DNA of 64,000 bases from the NCBI RefSeq assembly GCF_049800675.1, contig NZ_JBLOOT010000009.1:1-64000 (forward strand), written 5' to 3'. The translations under genes and the position numbers were made by a program. The notes below the pieces were generated by a model. The model was given only the letters and a program-made list of their open reading frames with translations, had not been told where the DNA came from and ran no database searches. Source of the DNA: Cauispirillum nitrogeniifigens. Its GTDB lineage: Bacteria > Pseudomonadota > Alphaproteobacteria > Rhodospirillales > Rhodospirillaceae. Of the stretch, positions 17,272 to 27,384 are shown piece by piece (the first letter of the stretch is position 1; every line of letters starts with the position of its first letter).

Positions 17272-18449
17272 GCCCGGTGCGCCGCCGCCTGGAAGACATC
17301 CCGCCGGGGCGCCATTGCAGCCTGATCGGCACCTGCCTGAGCCTCGCCGACCTGCGCAAGCTGGCCGCCAAGACCGGGCTGCGCCTGCCGCCGGCAGCCG
17401 ATGACTACAGGGTGCACGGCGCCATGGTGCATGCCACGGCCCATTCCCCGGCGGTGGCCCGGCTGGCCGGCAAGATGCTCGACAAGCGCTATGCCGCCCA
17501 GGTGTCGAAGTTCTCGCGCGCCACCGACGAGGCCGCCCTGGCGGCGCTTTGGGACGCGGCCGTGGCGGCGGGCGACATTCCAGGCGCCTACTGGGCGCTG
17601 ATGACCCACCCCTGCGACTGCCCGGCGCTGCGGGACCGCGCCTTCGGCGAGGTGCACATGCTGTCCCACCTGTCGGGCGCCAGCCAGCGCGCCGACCTGC
17701 GCCGTCTGGCCGAGGTGGACCGCAAGCTGGCCGAGCGGCAGGCGGAGCTGGATGCCGCGCGCGACAGTCAGGCGCGGCTGGCGCGGCGGGTCGATGACCT
17801 GACCCGCGCCCTCGACCATGCCGACATCCATCGCCGCCGGGCCGAGGTCCTGGAGCAGCGCGTCGCCGACCTGGAGGCCGGGGCGGCGCAGCAGGCCCTG
17901 CGCGACGACCTGCGCGCGGCCCGCGAAAGCCGCGACCTTGCCCTGCTGGAAGCCGACCGTCAGGCCGCCGCCGCGTCCACCGCCCGCGCCGAGGCCGATG
18001 CCCGCCGCCAGGAGGTGGCGCGCCTGACCCAGCGGGTGGCCGATCTGGAACTGCGGCTGCGGGAAAGGGAGCACGGCCGGGGCGCCTGCGCCGCGCTTGC
18101 GGACGAGCCCCTGGACCTGGGGCAGCGGGCGATCCTCTACGTCGGCGGCCGCACCGGCAGCGTGGCCCACCTGGAAGCCCTGGTGACGCGCGCCAACGGC
18201 CGCTTTCTCTACCACGACGGCGGGGTGGAGGACGGCTGTCCGCGTCTCGCCGGGGCGGTGTCGCAGGCCGACGTGGTGCTGTGCCCGGTGACCTGCGTCA
18301 GCCACGAAGCCGTCGGCCACCTGAAACGCAACTGCCGGCGGGCCTGCAAGCGCTTCCTGCCGCTGCCCAGCCACAGCGTCACCGCGCTCATGCGGGGCCT
18401 GCGGGTCCTCGACGCGGGCGCAAGCGTTTCTGGAGCCTGCGACTCCTGA
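17268..18449 (+). CDS. DUF2325 domain-containing protein with central coiled coil
   Basis: This 393-aa protein has three parts. Residues 1 to about 145 form an N-terminal domain with HPCDCPALR. About 145-270 is a long Ala/Arg/Glu-rich coiled coil. Residues 288-378 are a DUF2325 domain (AILYVGGRTGSVAHLEALV, FLYHDGGVED, CPVTCVSHEAVGHLKRNC). The clustered cysteines (C339, C343, C356, C360) could bind metal. DUF2325 has no established function. It is coupled by a 4-bp overlap to the upstream gene, behind a Fur-box-like site, so an iron-linked role is inferred. A palindromic repeat follows the stop. Confidence 0.8.
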   Translation: MSPVRRRLEDIPPGRHCSLIGTCLSLADLRKLAAKTGLRLPPAADDYRVHGAMVHATAHSPAVARLAGKMLDKRYAAQVSKFSRATDEAALAALWDAAVAAGDIPGAYWALMTHPCDCPALRDRAFGEVHMLSHLSGASQRADLRRLAEVDRKLAERQAELDAARDSQARLARRVDDLTRALDHADIHRRRAEVLEQRVADLEAGAAQQALRDDLRAARESRDLALLEADRQAAAASTARAEADARRQEVARLTQRVADLELRLREREHGRGACAALADEPLDLGQRAILYVGGRTGSVAHLEALVTRANGRFLYHDGGVEDGCPRLAGAVSQADVVLCPVTCVSHEAVGHLKRNCRRACKRFLPLPSHSVTALMRGLRVLDAGASVSGACDS

Positions 18450-18474
18450 GCCTGCGGCCTTACGCCGCCCCGCC

Positions 18475-18661
18475 GGGGCTGTTGAGAAAAAACGGTGGGG
18501 CCATAAAACGGGGCTGTCGTCCCGGCCCCACTTGGAGGCTTACGCCTCCAAACCTCCCCTGATTTCTTCAGGAAAAACAAAGGGGTGGGTGGGGCGTCGC
18601 CCAAGCGGGACCGGGCGGCAGCCCGGCACTTCGCCGGCAAGCCGGCTTTTTCAACAGCCCC
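18475..18661. repeat. Mosaic palindromic element, family B, copy 1
   Basis: This 187-bp intergenic element is built of successive short palindromes. It begins GGGGCTGTTGAG and ends TTTTTCAACAGCCCC, giving terminal inverted repeats of about 15 bp. Inside are GGAGGCTTACGCCTCC and a CCCCT...AGGGG hairpin. A clearly related copy in opposite orientation lies at 47190-47346. It separates the convergent DUF2325 and grxC genes and may also act as their transcript end. Confidence 0.85.
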
Positions 18662-18673
18662 CGCCGGCCGGAA

Positions 18674-18931
18674 CTACGCCGCCGGATAGGCCTTGCGCAG
18701 CTTTTCCAGGATCGGCGCCTCGTATTCCTTGAGGGTGTCGTAGCCGCCGATGAGGTGGCCATCGATGATGATCTGCGGCACCGTGGTGACGTTCAGCTTT
18801 TCCTTCATCGCCGCGAAGTCGGGCGACGCGCTGACGTCCAGTTCCTCGTAGGGGATGGCGTGCTCGGCGAACCAGGCCTTGGCCTTCTTGCAGAACATGC
18901 AGGTGTCGCGGGTGTAGATCTGGACCTTCAT
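18674..18931 (-). CDS. grxC: Glutaredoxin 3
   Basis: This 85-aa dithiol glutaredoxin reduces disulfides and glutathione mixed disulfides in the cytoplasm. The redox motif is C11-M-F-C14, a variant of CPYC common in alphaproteobacterial GrxC. The cis-proline motif TTVPQI and the glutathione-binding GGYDTL follow in the expected places. Length is normal for the family. It is monocistronic and preceded by a short leader. It may supply electrons to enzymes such as the sulfur-assimilation reductase encoded further right. Confidence 0.93.
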   Translation of the reverse strand: MKVQIYTRDTCMFCKKAKAWFAEHAIPYEELDVSASPDFAAMKEKLNVTTVPQIIIDGHLIGGYDTLKEYEAPILEKLRKAYPAA

Positions 18932-19043
18932 CGCGGTGTCATCCCCTGTGGGTGCGTCGGAATGACCTTAGAATAAGTCCAGGAACGAGGAAGGCCAACG
19001 GGATGTTCCGATAGCCTTCATCGCCTGGATCGATCAATGGCCT

Positions 19044-20540
19044 CTATACCCGCACCATCTTGCCGGGGTTCAGGATGCCCTGGGGGTCCAGGGCCTTCTT
19101 CACGGCGCGCAGCAGGTCGATTTCCACCGGCGACTTGTAGTGCACGATCTCGTCGACCTTGAGCTGGCCGACGCCGTGTTCGGCGGAGATGGAGCCTTCC
19201 ATCTCCACGACGATGTCGTGGACGATGCGGTTCATCTCCTCCCAGTGGCCCAGGTATTCCTTGGGGTCCATGCCCACGGGCTGGGTCAGGTTGAAGTGGA
19301 TGTTGCCGTCGCCGACGTGGCCGAAGGGGCACGGGCGCAGGCCGGGCATGGCGGCGGTCACGGCGTCCATGGCGCGGGTCAGGAACTCCGGCACGCGGCC
19401 CACGGGCACGGCAACGTCGTGCTTGATGGAGGCGCCTTCGTGCTTCTGCGCCTCGGGCAGGCCCTCGCGCAGGCGCCACAGGGTCTCGGTCTGGTCCAGG
19501 CTTTCGGCGATGACGCCGTCGCTGATGATGCCGTCCTCGAAGGCCGACTCCAGGAACGCCTCGAACAGGCTGCGCAGGTCGGCGTTGGGGCGGGAGGTGG
19601 AGAACTCCACCAGCACGTACCAGGGATGCGGCGCCTCGAACGGATCGGTGATGCCGTCCAGGTGACGCGTCGCCAGTTCCATGCCGAAGCGGTGGATCAG
19701 CTCGAACGCCGTCACGGCGTCGCCGGACATGGCGCGGGCCTTTTGCAGCAGGACGGTGACGAGGTCGATGTCCTCCACCGCCAGCAGGGCCGTTTGCGTC
19801 TCCGCCGGGGCCGGGTACAGCTTCAGGACGGCGGCGGTGATGATGCCCAGCGTCCCTTCGCCGCCGACGAACAGGTGCTTGAGCGCATAGCCGGTGTTGT
19901 CCTTGCCCAGCGCCTTCATGCCGTTCCACACCCGGCCGTCGGCCAGCACGACCTCCAGCCCCAGGGTCAGGTCGCGGGCGTTGCCGTAGCGCAGGACGTT
20001 CACGCCGCCGGCGTTGGAGGCGAGGTTGCCGCCGATGTGGCAGGAGCCCTCGGCGCCCAGCGACAGCGGGAACAGGCAACCCTTGTCCTCGGCGGCGGCC
20101 TGGACGTCGGCCAGGATGCAGCCGGCCTCCACGGTGATGGTGTAGTTCACCGGGTCGATGGCACGGATGCGGTTCAGGCGGGCCGTCGACAGGATCAGCG
20201 ACCCGGCGTTGGACACCGCGCCGCCGACGAGGCCGGTGTTGCCGCCCTGCGGGACGATCGGCACGTCATGTTCGGCGCACAGGCGGACCACGGCGGCGAC
20301 TTCCTCGGTGGTCGCCGGGCGGGCGACGGCGGTGGCCGCACCCCGGAACAGGCCGCGTTCCTCGACCAGATGGGGTTCCATGGCGGCGGGATCGGTCAGC
20401 AACCCCTTGTCCCCGACCACGTCGCGGACGGCGGACAGAAACGCTTCGGTCACGGGCACGGCGGGCGTCCTCGGCTCATTCTCGGAAGCCTGTGACTTAG
20501 CGCCTTCCGCGCGAGGGGGCAAGGGCGCGCCACGGTCCAT
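19044..20540 (-). CDS. FAD-binding D-2-hydroxyacid dehydrogenase (GlcD/D-LDH-like)
   Basis: This protein of up to 498 aa belongs to the VAO/PCMH flavoprotein family. The FAD-binding domain contains VPQGGNTGLVGGAV and GGNLASNAGGVNVLRYGN. The C-terminal FAD-oxidase domain contains PFGHVGDGNIHFNL and EHGVGQLK, with the catalytic histidines. It probably oxidises a D-2-hydroxyacid such as D-lactate, D-2-hydroxyglutarate or glycolate. The exact substrate cannot be read from the sequence. The N-terminal 27 residues are unusual, and GTG codons at 20459 or 20453 may be the true start. It is divergent from the DUF2061 gene, and the Fur-box-like site at 20615 lies in their shared promoter region. Confidence 0.88.
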   Translation of the reverse strand: MDRGAPLPPRAEGAKSQASENEPRTPAVPVTEAFLSAVRDVVGDKGLLTDPAAMEPHLVEERGLFRGAATAVARPATTEEVAAVVRLCAEHDVPIVPQGGNTGLVGGAVSNAGSLILSTARLNRIRAIDPVNYTITVEAGCILADVQAAAEDKGCLFPLSLGAEGSCHIGGNLASNAGGVNVLRYGNARDLTLGLEVVLADGRVWNGMKALGKDNTGYALKHLFVGGEGTLGIITAAVLKLYPAPAETQTALLAVEDIDLVTVLLQKARAMSGDAVTAFELIHRFGMELATRHLDGITDPFEAPHPWYVLVEFSTSRPNADLRSLFEAFLESAFEDGIISDGVIAESLDQTETLWRLREGLPEAQKHEGASIKHDVAVPVGRVPEFLTRAMDAVTAAMPGLRPCPFGHVGDGNIHFNLTQPVGMDPKEYLGHWEEMNRIVHDIVVEMEGSISAEHGVGQLKVDEIVHYKSPVEIDLLRAVKKALDPQGILNPGKMVRV

Positions 20541-20614
20541 CGGCGCGAGCGATCAAACCCAGCGGAACAATTTGTCGGCAGGGCGGTTGCGCCCGGTGGC
20601 GGAAAGGCGTTAAA

Positions 20615-20629
20615 TGATAATCATTCGCA
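20615..20629 (+). promoter_or_regulatory. Fur-box-like site before the DUF2061 gene
   Basis: TGATAATCATTCGCA matches the 7-1-7 Fur consensus at the whole left heptamer and at ATT and CA of the right half. It lies 33 bp upstream of the DUF2061 start and 75 bp from the divergent GlcD-like gene. Its similarity to the 16622 site supports both as real operators. Iron control is inferred. Confidence 0.55.
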
Positions 20630-20661
20630 ACAACAAGATCCGCCCCGCGAAGGAGGCTCCC

Positions 20662-20967
20662 ATGCGCGACATCGCCAAGACCCTGAGCTACGGCTCCATC
20701 CACATCGTGGTCGGGTTCACCGTGGCCTACCTGCTGACGGGCTCGGTGGCGATCGCCGGCGGCATCGCCCTGCTGGAGCCCATCGCCAACACGGTGGTGT
20801 TCTACATCCACGAAAAGGTGTGGAAGCGCATCCCCGAGGGCGGCCGGACGGATCAGCCGCGCGGCGCCGCCGCCCGCCGCAGCCGGTCGTTGATCGCCAG
20901 GCCGAGGCCCTCTTCGGGCACGGGCATCACGGCGATGCCGGTGAACCTGGCGTCGTCCAGGGCGTGA
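20662..20967 (+). CDS. DUF2061 family small membrane protein
   Basis: The start at 20662 follows GAAGGAGG. Residues 1-60 are the DUF2061 core (AKTLSYGSIHIVVGFTVAYL, ALLEPIANTVVFYIHEKVW) with two membrane segments. Family members usually end soon after HEKVW. Here the frame continues for about 45 polar residues and runs 115 bp into the 3' end of the convergent sua5 gene. Its function is unknown. The Fur-box-like site suggests iron regulation. The original stop codon was probably lost. Confidence 0.75.
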   Translation: MRDIAKTLSYGSIHIVVGFTVAYLLTGSVAIAGGIALLEPIANTVVFYIHEKVWKRIPEGGRTDQPRGAAARRSRSLIARPRPSSGTGITAMPVNLASSRA

Positions 20968-21785
20968 AGGAAGGCGAACAGGTTGGCGGCGGCCTCCACC
21001 AGATCGCCGCGCTCCGACAGGTTCAGCGTCGCCCCCGGTGTCGGGCCGAAGCCCAGCAGCGCCTCGCCGGGTCGGGCTTCTACGGCGTTGAGGCGCACCG
21101 GGCGGTCGGGGGCGTAGTGGCTGAGCAACTGGCCGGGGCTCTTGGGGGCAGCGGGATCGTCGGCGCCGCTTGCCACCGGCTCGCCCAGGACCTCGGCAAG
21201 CTGGGCCGGGGTGATGCCGCCGGGGCGCAGCAGCACGGCACGCGGGCCGGTCAGGTCCACCACCGTGCTTTCCAGGCCCACGGCGCAGGGGCCGCCGTCG
21301 AGGATCATGTCCACGCGGTCGCCGAGCGACGCCGCCACATGCTCCGCCCGCGTCGGGCTGATGCCGCCGGAGCGGTTGGCCGAGGGCGCCGCCACCGGCA
21401 CCCCGGCGGCGCGCAGCAGGGCCTGGGCCAGGGGATGGGCCGGCACGCGCAGGGCGATGCTGGGCAGGCCGGCGGACACCAGCCTTGACACCCCGGCCTC
21501 CTCGCGGCGCGGCAGCACCAGGGTCAGCGGGCCGGGCCAGAAGGCATCGGCCAGCCGCCGGGCGCGGGCGTCGAAGACGGCGCAGGTCTCGGCCGCCGCG
21601 AGGTCGGGCAGGTGAACGATCAGCGGATTGAACGACGGCCGGCCTTTGGCCTCGAAGATGCGGGCGACGGCGGTGTCATTGGTCGCCGCCCCGCCCAGGC
21701 CGTAGACGGTTTCGGTGGGGAAGGCGACGAGGCGGCCGTCGCGCAGCAGGGCGGCGGCCTGGTCGATGCGGGCGGAGGTCAGCAC
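20853..21785 (-). CDS. sua5: L-threonylcarbamoyladenylate synthase (Sua5/YwlC)
   Basis: This protein of about 310 aa makes threonylcarbamoyl-AMP from threonine, bicarbonate and ATP for the t6A37 modification of ANN-decoding tRNAs. The YrdC domain shows PTETVYGLGG, FEAKGRPSFNPLIVH and SAPSANRSGG-like motifs (VAAPSANRSGGISPT). The linker and Sua5 domain follow (SPGQLLSHYAPDRPV, LLGFGP). I place the start at the GTG at 21785, which overlaps the DUF3108 stop (GTGCTGA); a GTG at 21794 is an alternative. The open frame further upstream is a shadow of the preceding gene. It is the last gene of the coxL-like/cysQ/DUF3108/sua5 run. Confidence 0.9.
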   Translation of the reverse strand: MLTSARIDQAAALLRDGRLVAFPTETVYGLGGAATNDTAVARIFEAKGRPSFNPLIVHLPDLAAAETCAVFDARARRLADAFWPGPLTLVLPRREEAGVSRLVSAGLPSIALRVPAHPLAQALLRAAGVPVAAPSANRSGGISPTRAEHVAASLGDRVDMILDGGPCAVGLESTVVDLTGPRAVLLRPGGITPAQLAEVLGEPVASGADDPAAPKSPGQLLSHYAPDRPVRLNAVEARPGEALLGFGPTPGATLNLSERGDLVEAAANLFAFLHALDDARFTGIAVMPVPEEGLGLAINDRLRRAAAPRG

Positions 21786-22626
21786 GTTTCGCACACCGTC
21801 GAGGCGGTCTGGTCGCGGTCGGAGGGGGCGGGGGGGAGGCGCCGCACGTCGGTCAGCAGCACGACAAGGCCGCCGAAGGTGAAGGTGTCGACCTGCACGC
21901 GGGCGGGCACCGCCAGGGGCAGGCCGAAGGCGCTGCCGGGGGCGATCTCCACCTCGGCCGAGCCCGTCCCCGAGTCGCGGCGGAACGGCGAGCCGCGCCA
22001 CGCCCCGTACTTGCGCTCATAGCCGATGGTGCCGCGCCAGCCGGTGCCGTCGTAGGCGGCGGTGGCGATGGTGGTCGGCGTCAGCGTCCCCAGGTCCAGG
22101 GTGTACATCCGCCGCCCGTCGTAGATCGGCACCGGCCCGCCGTCGCCATCCAGCCCGGCGCTCATCAGCGCCAGGATGCCAGACATGGGATCGACGGTGC
22201 CGGCGCGGGCGCCCTCGGGCACCGGCTCGCGCTCTTCCACCGACGGCGGCGGCAGGACTTCGGCGCGGGGGGCGTCGTCGGGCGGTCCGTACTCCAGTTC
22301 CACGCTGCGCCGCTCGCCACGCCACAGGGTATCGCTGCGGTGGACGGTGGGGCGCGGGCCGTCGGCGGTCCAGGCGCCGGTGCTGCGGGCGGTGGTGGTC
22401 ATGCTCATCAGCCGGCCGAACAAGCCGGCGCTGGTGACTTGGGCTTCGGCCGCGTAGACGTCCTCGCCCAGGGTGACGACCACCTCGGCGGTGCCGATCT
22501 CCAGCCCGCCGAGGTTGATCGCGTAGGTCAGCACCGCCCGCTCGTTGCCCCCGTCCGTGGCCGCGTGCGCCGCCGCGAAGGGCAGCGCGGCGGCCAGCAG
22601 CGCCAGGGCGAGCAGGCGGCGCCCGG

Positions 22627-22630
<4 letters not shown>
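21779..22630 (-). CDS. DUF3108 domain-containing secreted protein
   Basis: This 283-aa protein starts at 22630 (MTGRRLLALALLAAALPFAAAHA), giving a clear signal peptide. The remainder matches the DUF3108 pattern: an early LTYAINLGGLEIGTAEV strand pair, FGRLMSMTTTARSTG, YDGRRMYTLDL, and late VPARVQVDTFTFGG. Family members are periplasmic beta-rich proteins of unknown function. The ATG overlaps the cysQ stop (ATGA), and its own stop overlaps the sua5 GTG. The two terminal residues before the stop include a cysteine (CETC). Confidence 0.8.
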
Positions 22631-23411
<781 letters not shown>

Positions 23412-23415
<4 letters not shown>

Positions 23416-25715
23416 GCTGCGGCGTCCTTGTTCAGGCTCTGCACCAGACGCCACAGGCGGTGCGGCGTGGCCGGCATGTCGACGTGGGTGACGCCCAGCG
23501 GCGCCAGCGCATCCACGACGGCGTTGATGACCGCCGGCGTGGCGCCGATGGTCCCGGCCTCGCCGGCGCCCTTGACGCCCAGGAGGTTGGTCGTGCACGG
23601 GATCTCGATGGTCTTGAAATCCACGTGGGGCAGGGTGTCCGCCCGAGGCATGGCATAGTCCATGAAGGTGCCCGCCAGCAACTGCCCGCTGTCGGAATCA
23701 TAGGCCGCCAGCTCAAAAAGAGCCTGCCCGACGCTCTGCGCCACGCCGCCGACGATCTGGCCGCGCAGCAGCAGCGGGTTGATGACGATGCCGACATCGT
23801 CGGTGACGGTGTAGCGGGCGATGGTCGTTTCGCCGGTGTCGGGGTCGATCTCCAGCTCGCAGATGTGGCAGCCGTTGGGGTAGGTGCCTTCCGGCGGCTG
23901 CCACGCGGCCTGCTCCCGGATGCCGCCGGCCAGGGCCGCGACCTCCACCATGGTGAACTGCTGGTTGGTGGCGCGCGAGCGGAAGCGGCCGTCCTCGTAG
24001 TCCACGGCGTCGGGCTCGACGCCCCATTCCTGCGCCGCCACCGCCTTGCCACGGGTGATGACCTTGTCCACCGCCACGGCCAGCGACGAGCCGCCGACGG
24101 GCAGGGAGCGCGAGCCGCCGGTGCCCTTGCCGGTGGGCACGAGGTCGGTGTCGCCCTGGACCACGCGCACGTCTTCCAGCGGAATGCCCAACTCGGCGGC
24201 GACCATGTGGCCGTAGGCGGTTTCGTGGCCCTGGCCGGTGGACTGGGTGCCGATCAGGACGACCGCCTTGCCCTGGGCGTCCAGGTGCAGGTGCGCCGTC
24301 TCGTCGCCGCCGCCGCCGCAGACCTCGACATAGTAGCTCATGCCGATGCCGCGCAGCTTGCCGCGTGCCTTGGCCTCGGCGCGGCGGGCCTCGAACCCGG
24401 CCCAGTCGGCGCGGGCCATGGCGTCGTCCATGAGGCGGGCGAACTCGCCGGTGTCGTAGGTCTTGCCCAGGGCGGTGCGGTAGGGCATGGCCGACGGCGG
24501 AATGAAGTTGCGGCGGCGCACCTCCTCGCGCGGCAGGTCCATCTCGCGGGCCACGGTGTCGACCAGCCGCTCGATCAGGTAGGCGGCTTCCGGCCGGCCG
24601 GCGCCGCGATAGGCATCGGTGGGGGCGGTGTTGGTGACGACGCAGCGCACGCGGGCATGGGCGCAGGGAATGGCGTAGACGCCCGTGAGCATGGCGGTGC
24701 CGGCCATGGTCGGCACGAACGCCCCCATCTGCGACACATAGGCCCCCAGGTTGGCCAGCGTCTCCACCTTCAGGCCGAGGATGCGGCCATCGGCATCGAC
24801 GGCGGCCTCGGCATGGCTGATGTGGTCGCGGCCGTGGGTGTCGCCGAGGAAGCTCTCGGCACGGTCGCCGATCCACTTGACCGGACGGCCCAGGGCGCGG
24901 GCGGCGAACAGCACCAGGACGTGTTCGGGGAACAGGAACAGGCGCATGCCGAAGCCGCCGCCGACATCGTTGGCGATGACGTGCAGGTTTTCGCGCCCGG
25001 TCTTGAACACATGGTCGCACAGCCAGCCCTGCAACTGGTGACTGCCCTGGCTGCCGGTGATCAGAGTCATGCGGGTGCCGTCCCAGTCGCCGATGGCGCC
25101 GCGCGTTTCCATCGCCACCGGGGCGACGCGGTTGTTGACCAGATCGAGGCGGACGACACGGGCGGCCTGGGCAAACGCCGTGGCGACGGCGGCGGCATCG
25201 CCCATTTCCCAGTCCAGCAGCACGTTGTCCGGCGCCAGGTCGGGCCAGATCGGCGGCGCGCCCGCGGCGACGGCGGCGGGCATGTCGGTGACGGCATCAA
25301 GGGGATCGGCGTCGAACACGATGAGGTCGGCGGCATCCTTGGCCTGATCCAGCGTCTCGGCGACGATGAAGGCCACCGGCTCGCCGACATGGCGGGCGCG
25401 GCCGCGTGCCAGCGCCGGGCGCGGCGGGACGGCCATGCGCTGGCCGTCGCGGCCCTTGGGCACCACCACCACCGGCAGGGCGCCGATCCCGGCGGCGTCG
25501 AGATCGGCGCAGGTGAACACCCCCAGCACGCCGGGCGCGCCGCGCGCCGCCTCGACGTCCAGGGTGGTGATGTCGCAGTGGGCATAGGGGCTGCGCAGGA
25601 CGTAGCCGACCGCCTGGTTGGGCAGGGTCACGTCATCGGTATAGCGGCCCTGGCCGCGCAGGAACCTCAGGTCCTCGACCCGGCGGATGGCCTGTCCGGT
25701 GCCGAAACGTCCCAT
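23412..25715 (-). CDS. Molybdopterin-binding subunit of the xanthine dehydrogenase/CO dehydrogenase family (CoxL-like, form II motif)
   Basis: This 767-aa large subunit of a molybdenum hydroxylase carries the active-site loop AYRGAGRPEAAY near residue 368, the form II signature rather than the AYxCSFR of true CO dehydrogenase. It also has the catalytic-Glu motif GVKGAGEAGTIGA near 715. Cofactor-binding segments GSQGSHQLQ, NDVGGGFGMR and GTQSTGQGHETAYG are present. The substrate is unknown; aldehydes or N-heterocycles are typical for form II. The iron-sulfur (CoxS) and FAD (CoxM) subunits that normally flank it are absent here. It heads a translationally coupled run with cysQ, DUF3108 and sua5. 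Confidence 0.85.
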
Positions 25716-25898
25716 GCCGTTGCCTCCTGATCGGTCTGTCGCGGGGTGTCAAACTTAGCGGACGGGCGCGGGGGCCGTCCAGGATGCTCAGGTCGGGCGC
25801 CGCCGCCCCGTCCGCAAGGGGCGGCGGCCAGCGTCCGATGGCCGGCACGCCCCGCGCGCGGTAGAGTGCCCTCCCGCCGTCGCCGGAGTCGCCGCACC

Positions 25899-26459
25899 AT
25901 GGCCCAGTTCTTCGATGATATCTCGCCCGAGCGTGTTTCTTTCATCACCGCCCAGAAGATGTTCTTCGTCGCCACCGCGCCCGCGCCGGACAGGGGGCGG
26001 GTCAACCTGTCGCCCAAGGGCATGGACACCTTCCGGGTGCTGGGGCCCCGGCGGGTGGCCTATCTGGACGTCACCGGCAGCGCCAACGAGACGGCGGCGC
26101 ACCTGCGCGACAACGGGCGCATCACCATCATGTTCTGCGCCTTCGAGGGCAAGGCGCTGATCCTGCGCCTGTACGGCACCGGCCGTGTCATCACCCGTGC
26201 CGATGCCGACTGGGCGGAGATGCTGGCCCTGTTCCCGCCGCGCGAGTCGCCACGCCAAGTCATCGACATCGCGGTAGGCGCGGTGCAGACGTCCTGCGGC
26301 GAGGGCGTGCCGCTGTTCGACTATGCCGGCGATCGCACCGCCCTGGAGGACTGGGCGCGGTCCAAGGGGCCGGACGGCATCGTGGAGTACTGGCGGACCA
26401 AGAACCTCGCCAGCATCGACGGCCTGCCGACCGGGCTGCCGGTGCCGGAAAAGGACTGA
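25899..26459 (+). CDS. Pyridoxamine 5'-phosphate oxidase-family flavin-binding protein
   Basis: This 186-aa protein of the split-barrel FMN-binding fold contains FFVATAPAPDRGRVNLSPKG, VAYLDVTGSANETAAHL and ITIMFCAFEGKALILRLYG. These are hallmarks of the PPOx-like family often annotated as pyridoxamine 5'-phosphate oxidase-related. It lacks the C-terminal region of true PdxH, so a vitamin B6 role is doubtful. The start at 25899 gives MAQFFDDISPER; an upstream in-frame extension is Pro/Arg-rich and implausible. It is divergent from the CoxL-like gene and convergent with the exporter. Confidence 0.82.
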   Translation: MAQFFDDISPERVSFITAQKMFFVATAPAPDRGRVNLSPKGMDTFRVLGPRRVAYLDVTGSANETAAHLRDNGRITIMFCAFEGKALILRLYGTGRVITRADADWAEMLALFPPRESPRQVIDIAVGAVQTSCGEGVPLFDYAGDRTALEDWARSKGPDGIVEYWRTKNLASIDGLPTGLPVPEKD

Positions 26460-26462
26460 GCC

Positions 26463-27374
26463 TCAGCCGGCGGCGGCCTTGCGTCGGCGGCGCAGCATGT
26501 CCTGGCCGGCCAGGGCGGCGCCGCCGACGATCAGCGCGCAGGCGGCGGCGACCTCTGCCGTGAAGACGCCGCTGCCGCCGAGGATGAGCAGCAGGGTCGA
26601 CAGCAGCGGCACCAGATAGCTGGCCGCTCCGAGCACCTGGATGTCGCCGCGCTTTACGCCAATGTCCCAGACGAAGAAAGCGCCGCCGGCCGGTCCCAGG
26701 CCGAGCGCGATGACCGCCGCCCACTCCCAGCCCTGCGGCCACACGGCGGGCTCGAAGGCCAGGTGGCAGGCGAAGGCCAGCGCCGCGCCGACGCCGCAGA
26801 AGGCGCCCACCGCGTCGCTCGGCACCTGGGCGAACAGCCGCGACAGCACCGAATAGGCCCCCCACACCACCGCCGCTCCGAACGCGGCGGCGAAGCCCAG
26901 GGCGTGGGCGGGGTCGAAGTCCAGGCCGCCGCGCGCCTTGCCCAGCACCAGCACGACCAGCCCGCCCAGGCCCATCAGGCTGCCCAGGACATGGAACCAG
27001 CGCAGGCGATGGCCGGGCAGGAACGACGAGAACAGCACGATCAGAAGCGGCCACAGGTAGTTGACCAGATTGGCTTCCACCGCCGGTGCCGTTTGCAGAG
27101 CGAAGAAAATCAGCGCGTGATAGCCGAACAGCCCGCCCACGCCCAGCGCCCAGGCCAGCGGCGGGATGCGCAGGTGGCCGGCGATGCTCTCGCCGCGCGC
27201 CACCCACTTGATCACCGCCAGCATGGCGGCGATGGCGAAGGAGATGGCGACGATCAGGAACGGCGGCGTGGCGCCGGCGTACACCGTCAGCACCGCCAGC
27301 GTCGCCCACGAGGCAAGGGCCGCTCCGCCGATCAGGGTGGCGCGGGTGGTGGCGTCGGATGCGGATGGGGTCAT
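26463..27374 (-). CDS. EamA/DMT-family exporter, YddG-like
   Basis: This 303-aa membrane protein has ten predicted transmembrane helices in two five-helix EamA repeats. VEANLVNYLWPLLIVLFS in the first repeat and LGAASYLVPLLSTLLLIL in the second are the paired motifs seen in YddG-type aromatic amino acid exporters. The C-terminus is short and basic (RRRRK), consistent with a cytoplasmic end. The substrate is a guess from family resemblance. It lies 10 bp after the response-regulator stop on the same strand, so they may share a transcript. Confidence 0.82.
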   Translation of the reverse strand: MTPSASDATTRATLIGGAALASWATLAVLTVYAGATPPFLIVAISFAIAAMLAVIKWVARGESIAGHLRIPPLAWALGVGGLFGYHALIFFALQTAPAVEANLVNYLWPLLIVLFSSFLPGHRLRWFHVLGSLMGLGGLVVLVLGKARGGLDFDPAHALGFAAAFGAAVVWGAYSVLSRLFAQVPSDAVGAFCGVGAALAFACHLAFEPAVWPQGWEWAAVIALGLGPAGGAFFVWDIGVKRGDIQVLGAASYLVPLLSTLLLILGGSGVFTAEVAAACALIVGGAALAGQDMLRRRRKAAAG

Positions 27375-27384
27375 GGCCGGACGG

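Noticed and set aside
16848..18374. A 508-codon minus-strand frame opposite the DUF2325 operon
   Set aside because: It is a composition-driven shadow; the plus-strand genes have ribosome-binding sites, coupling and a DUF2325 domain.
25899..26459. Pyridoxamine phosphate oxidase PdxH
   Set aside because: The sequence matches the broader flavin split-barrel family and lacks the C-terminal substrate-binding region of PdxH.
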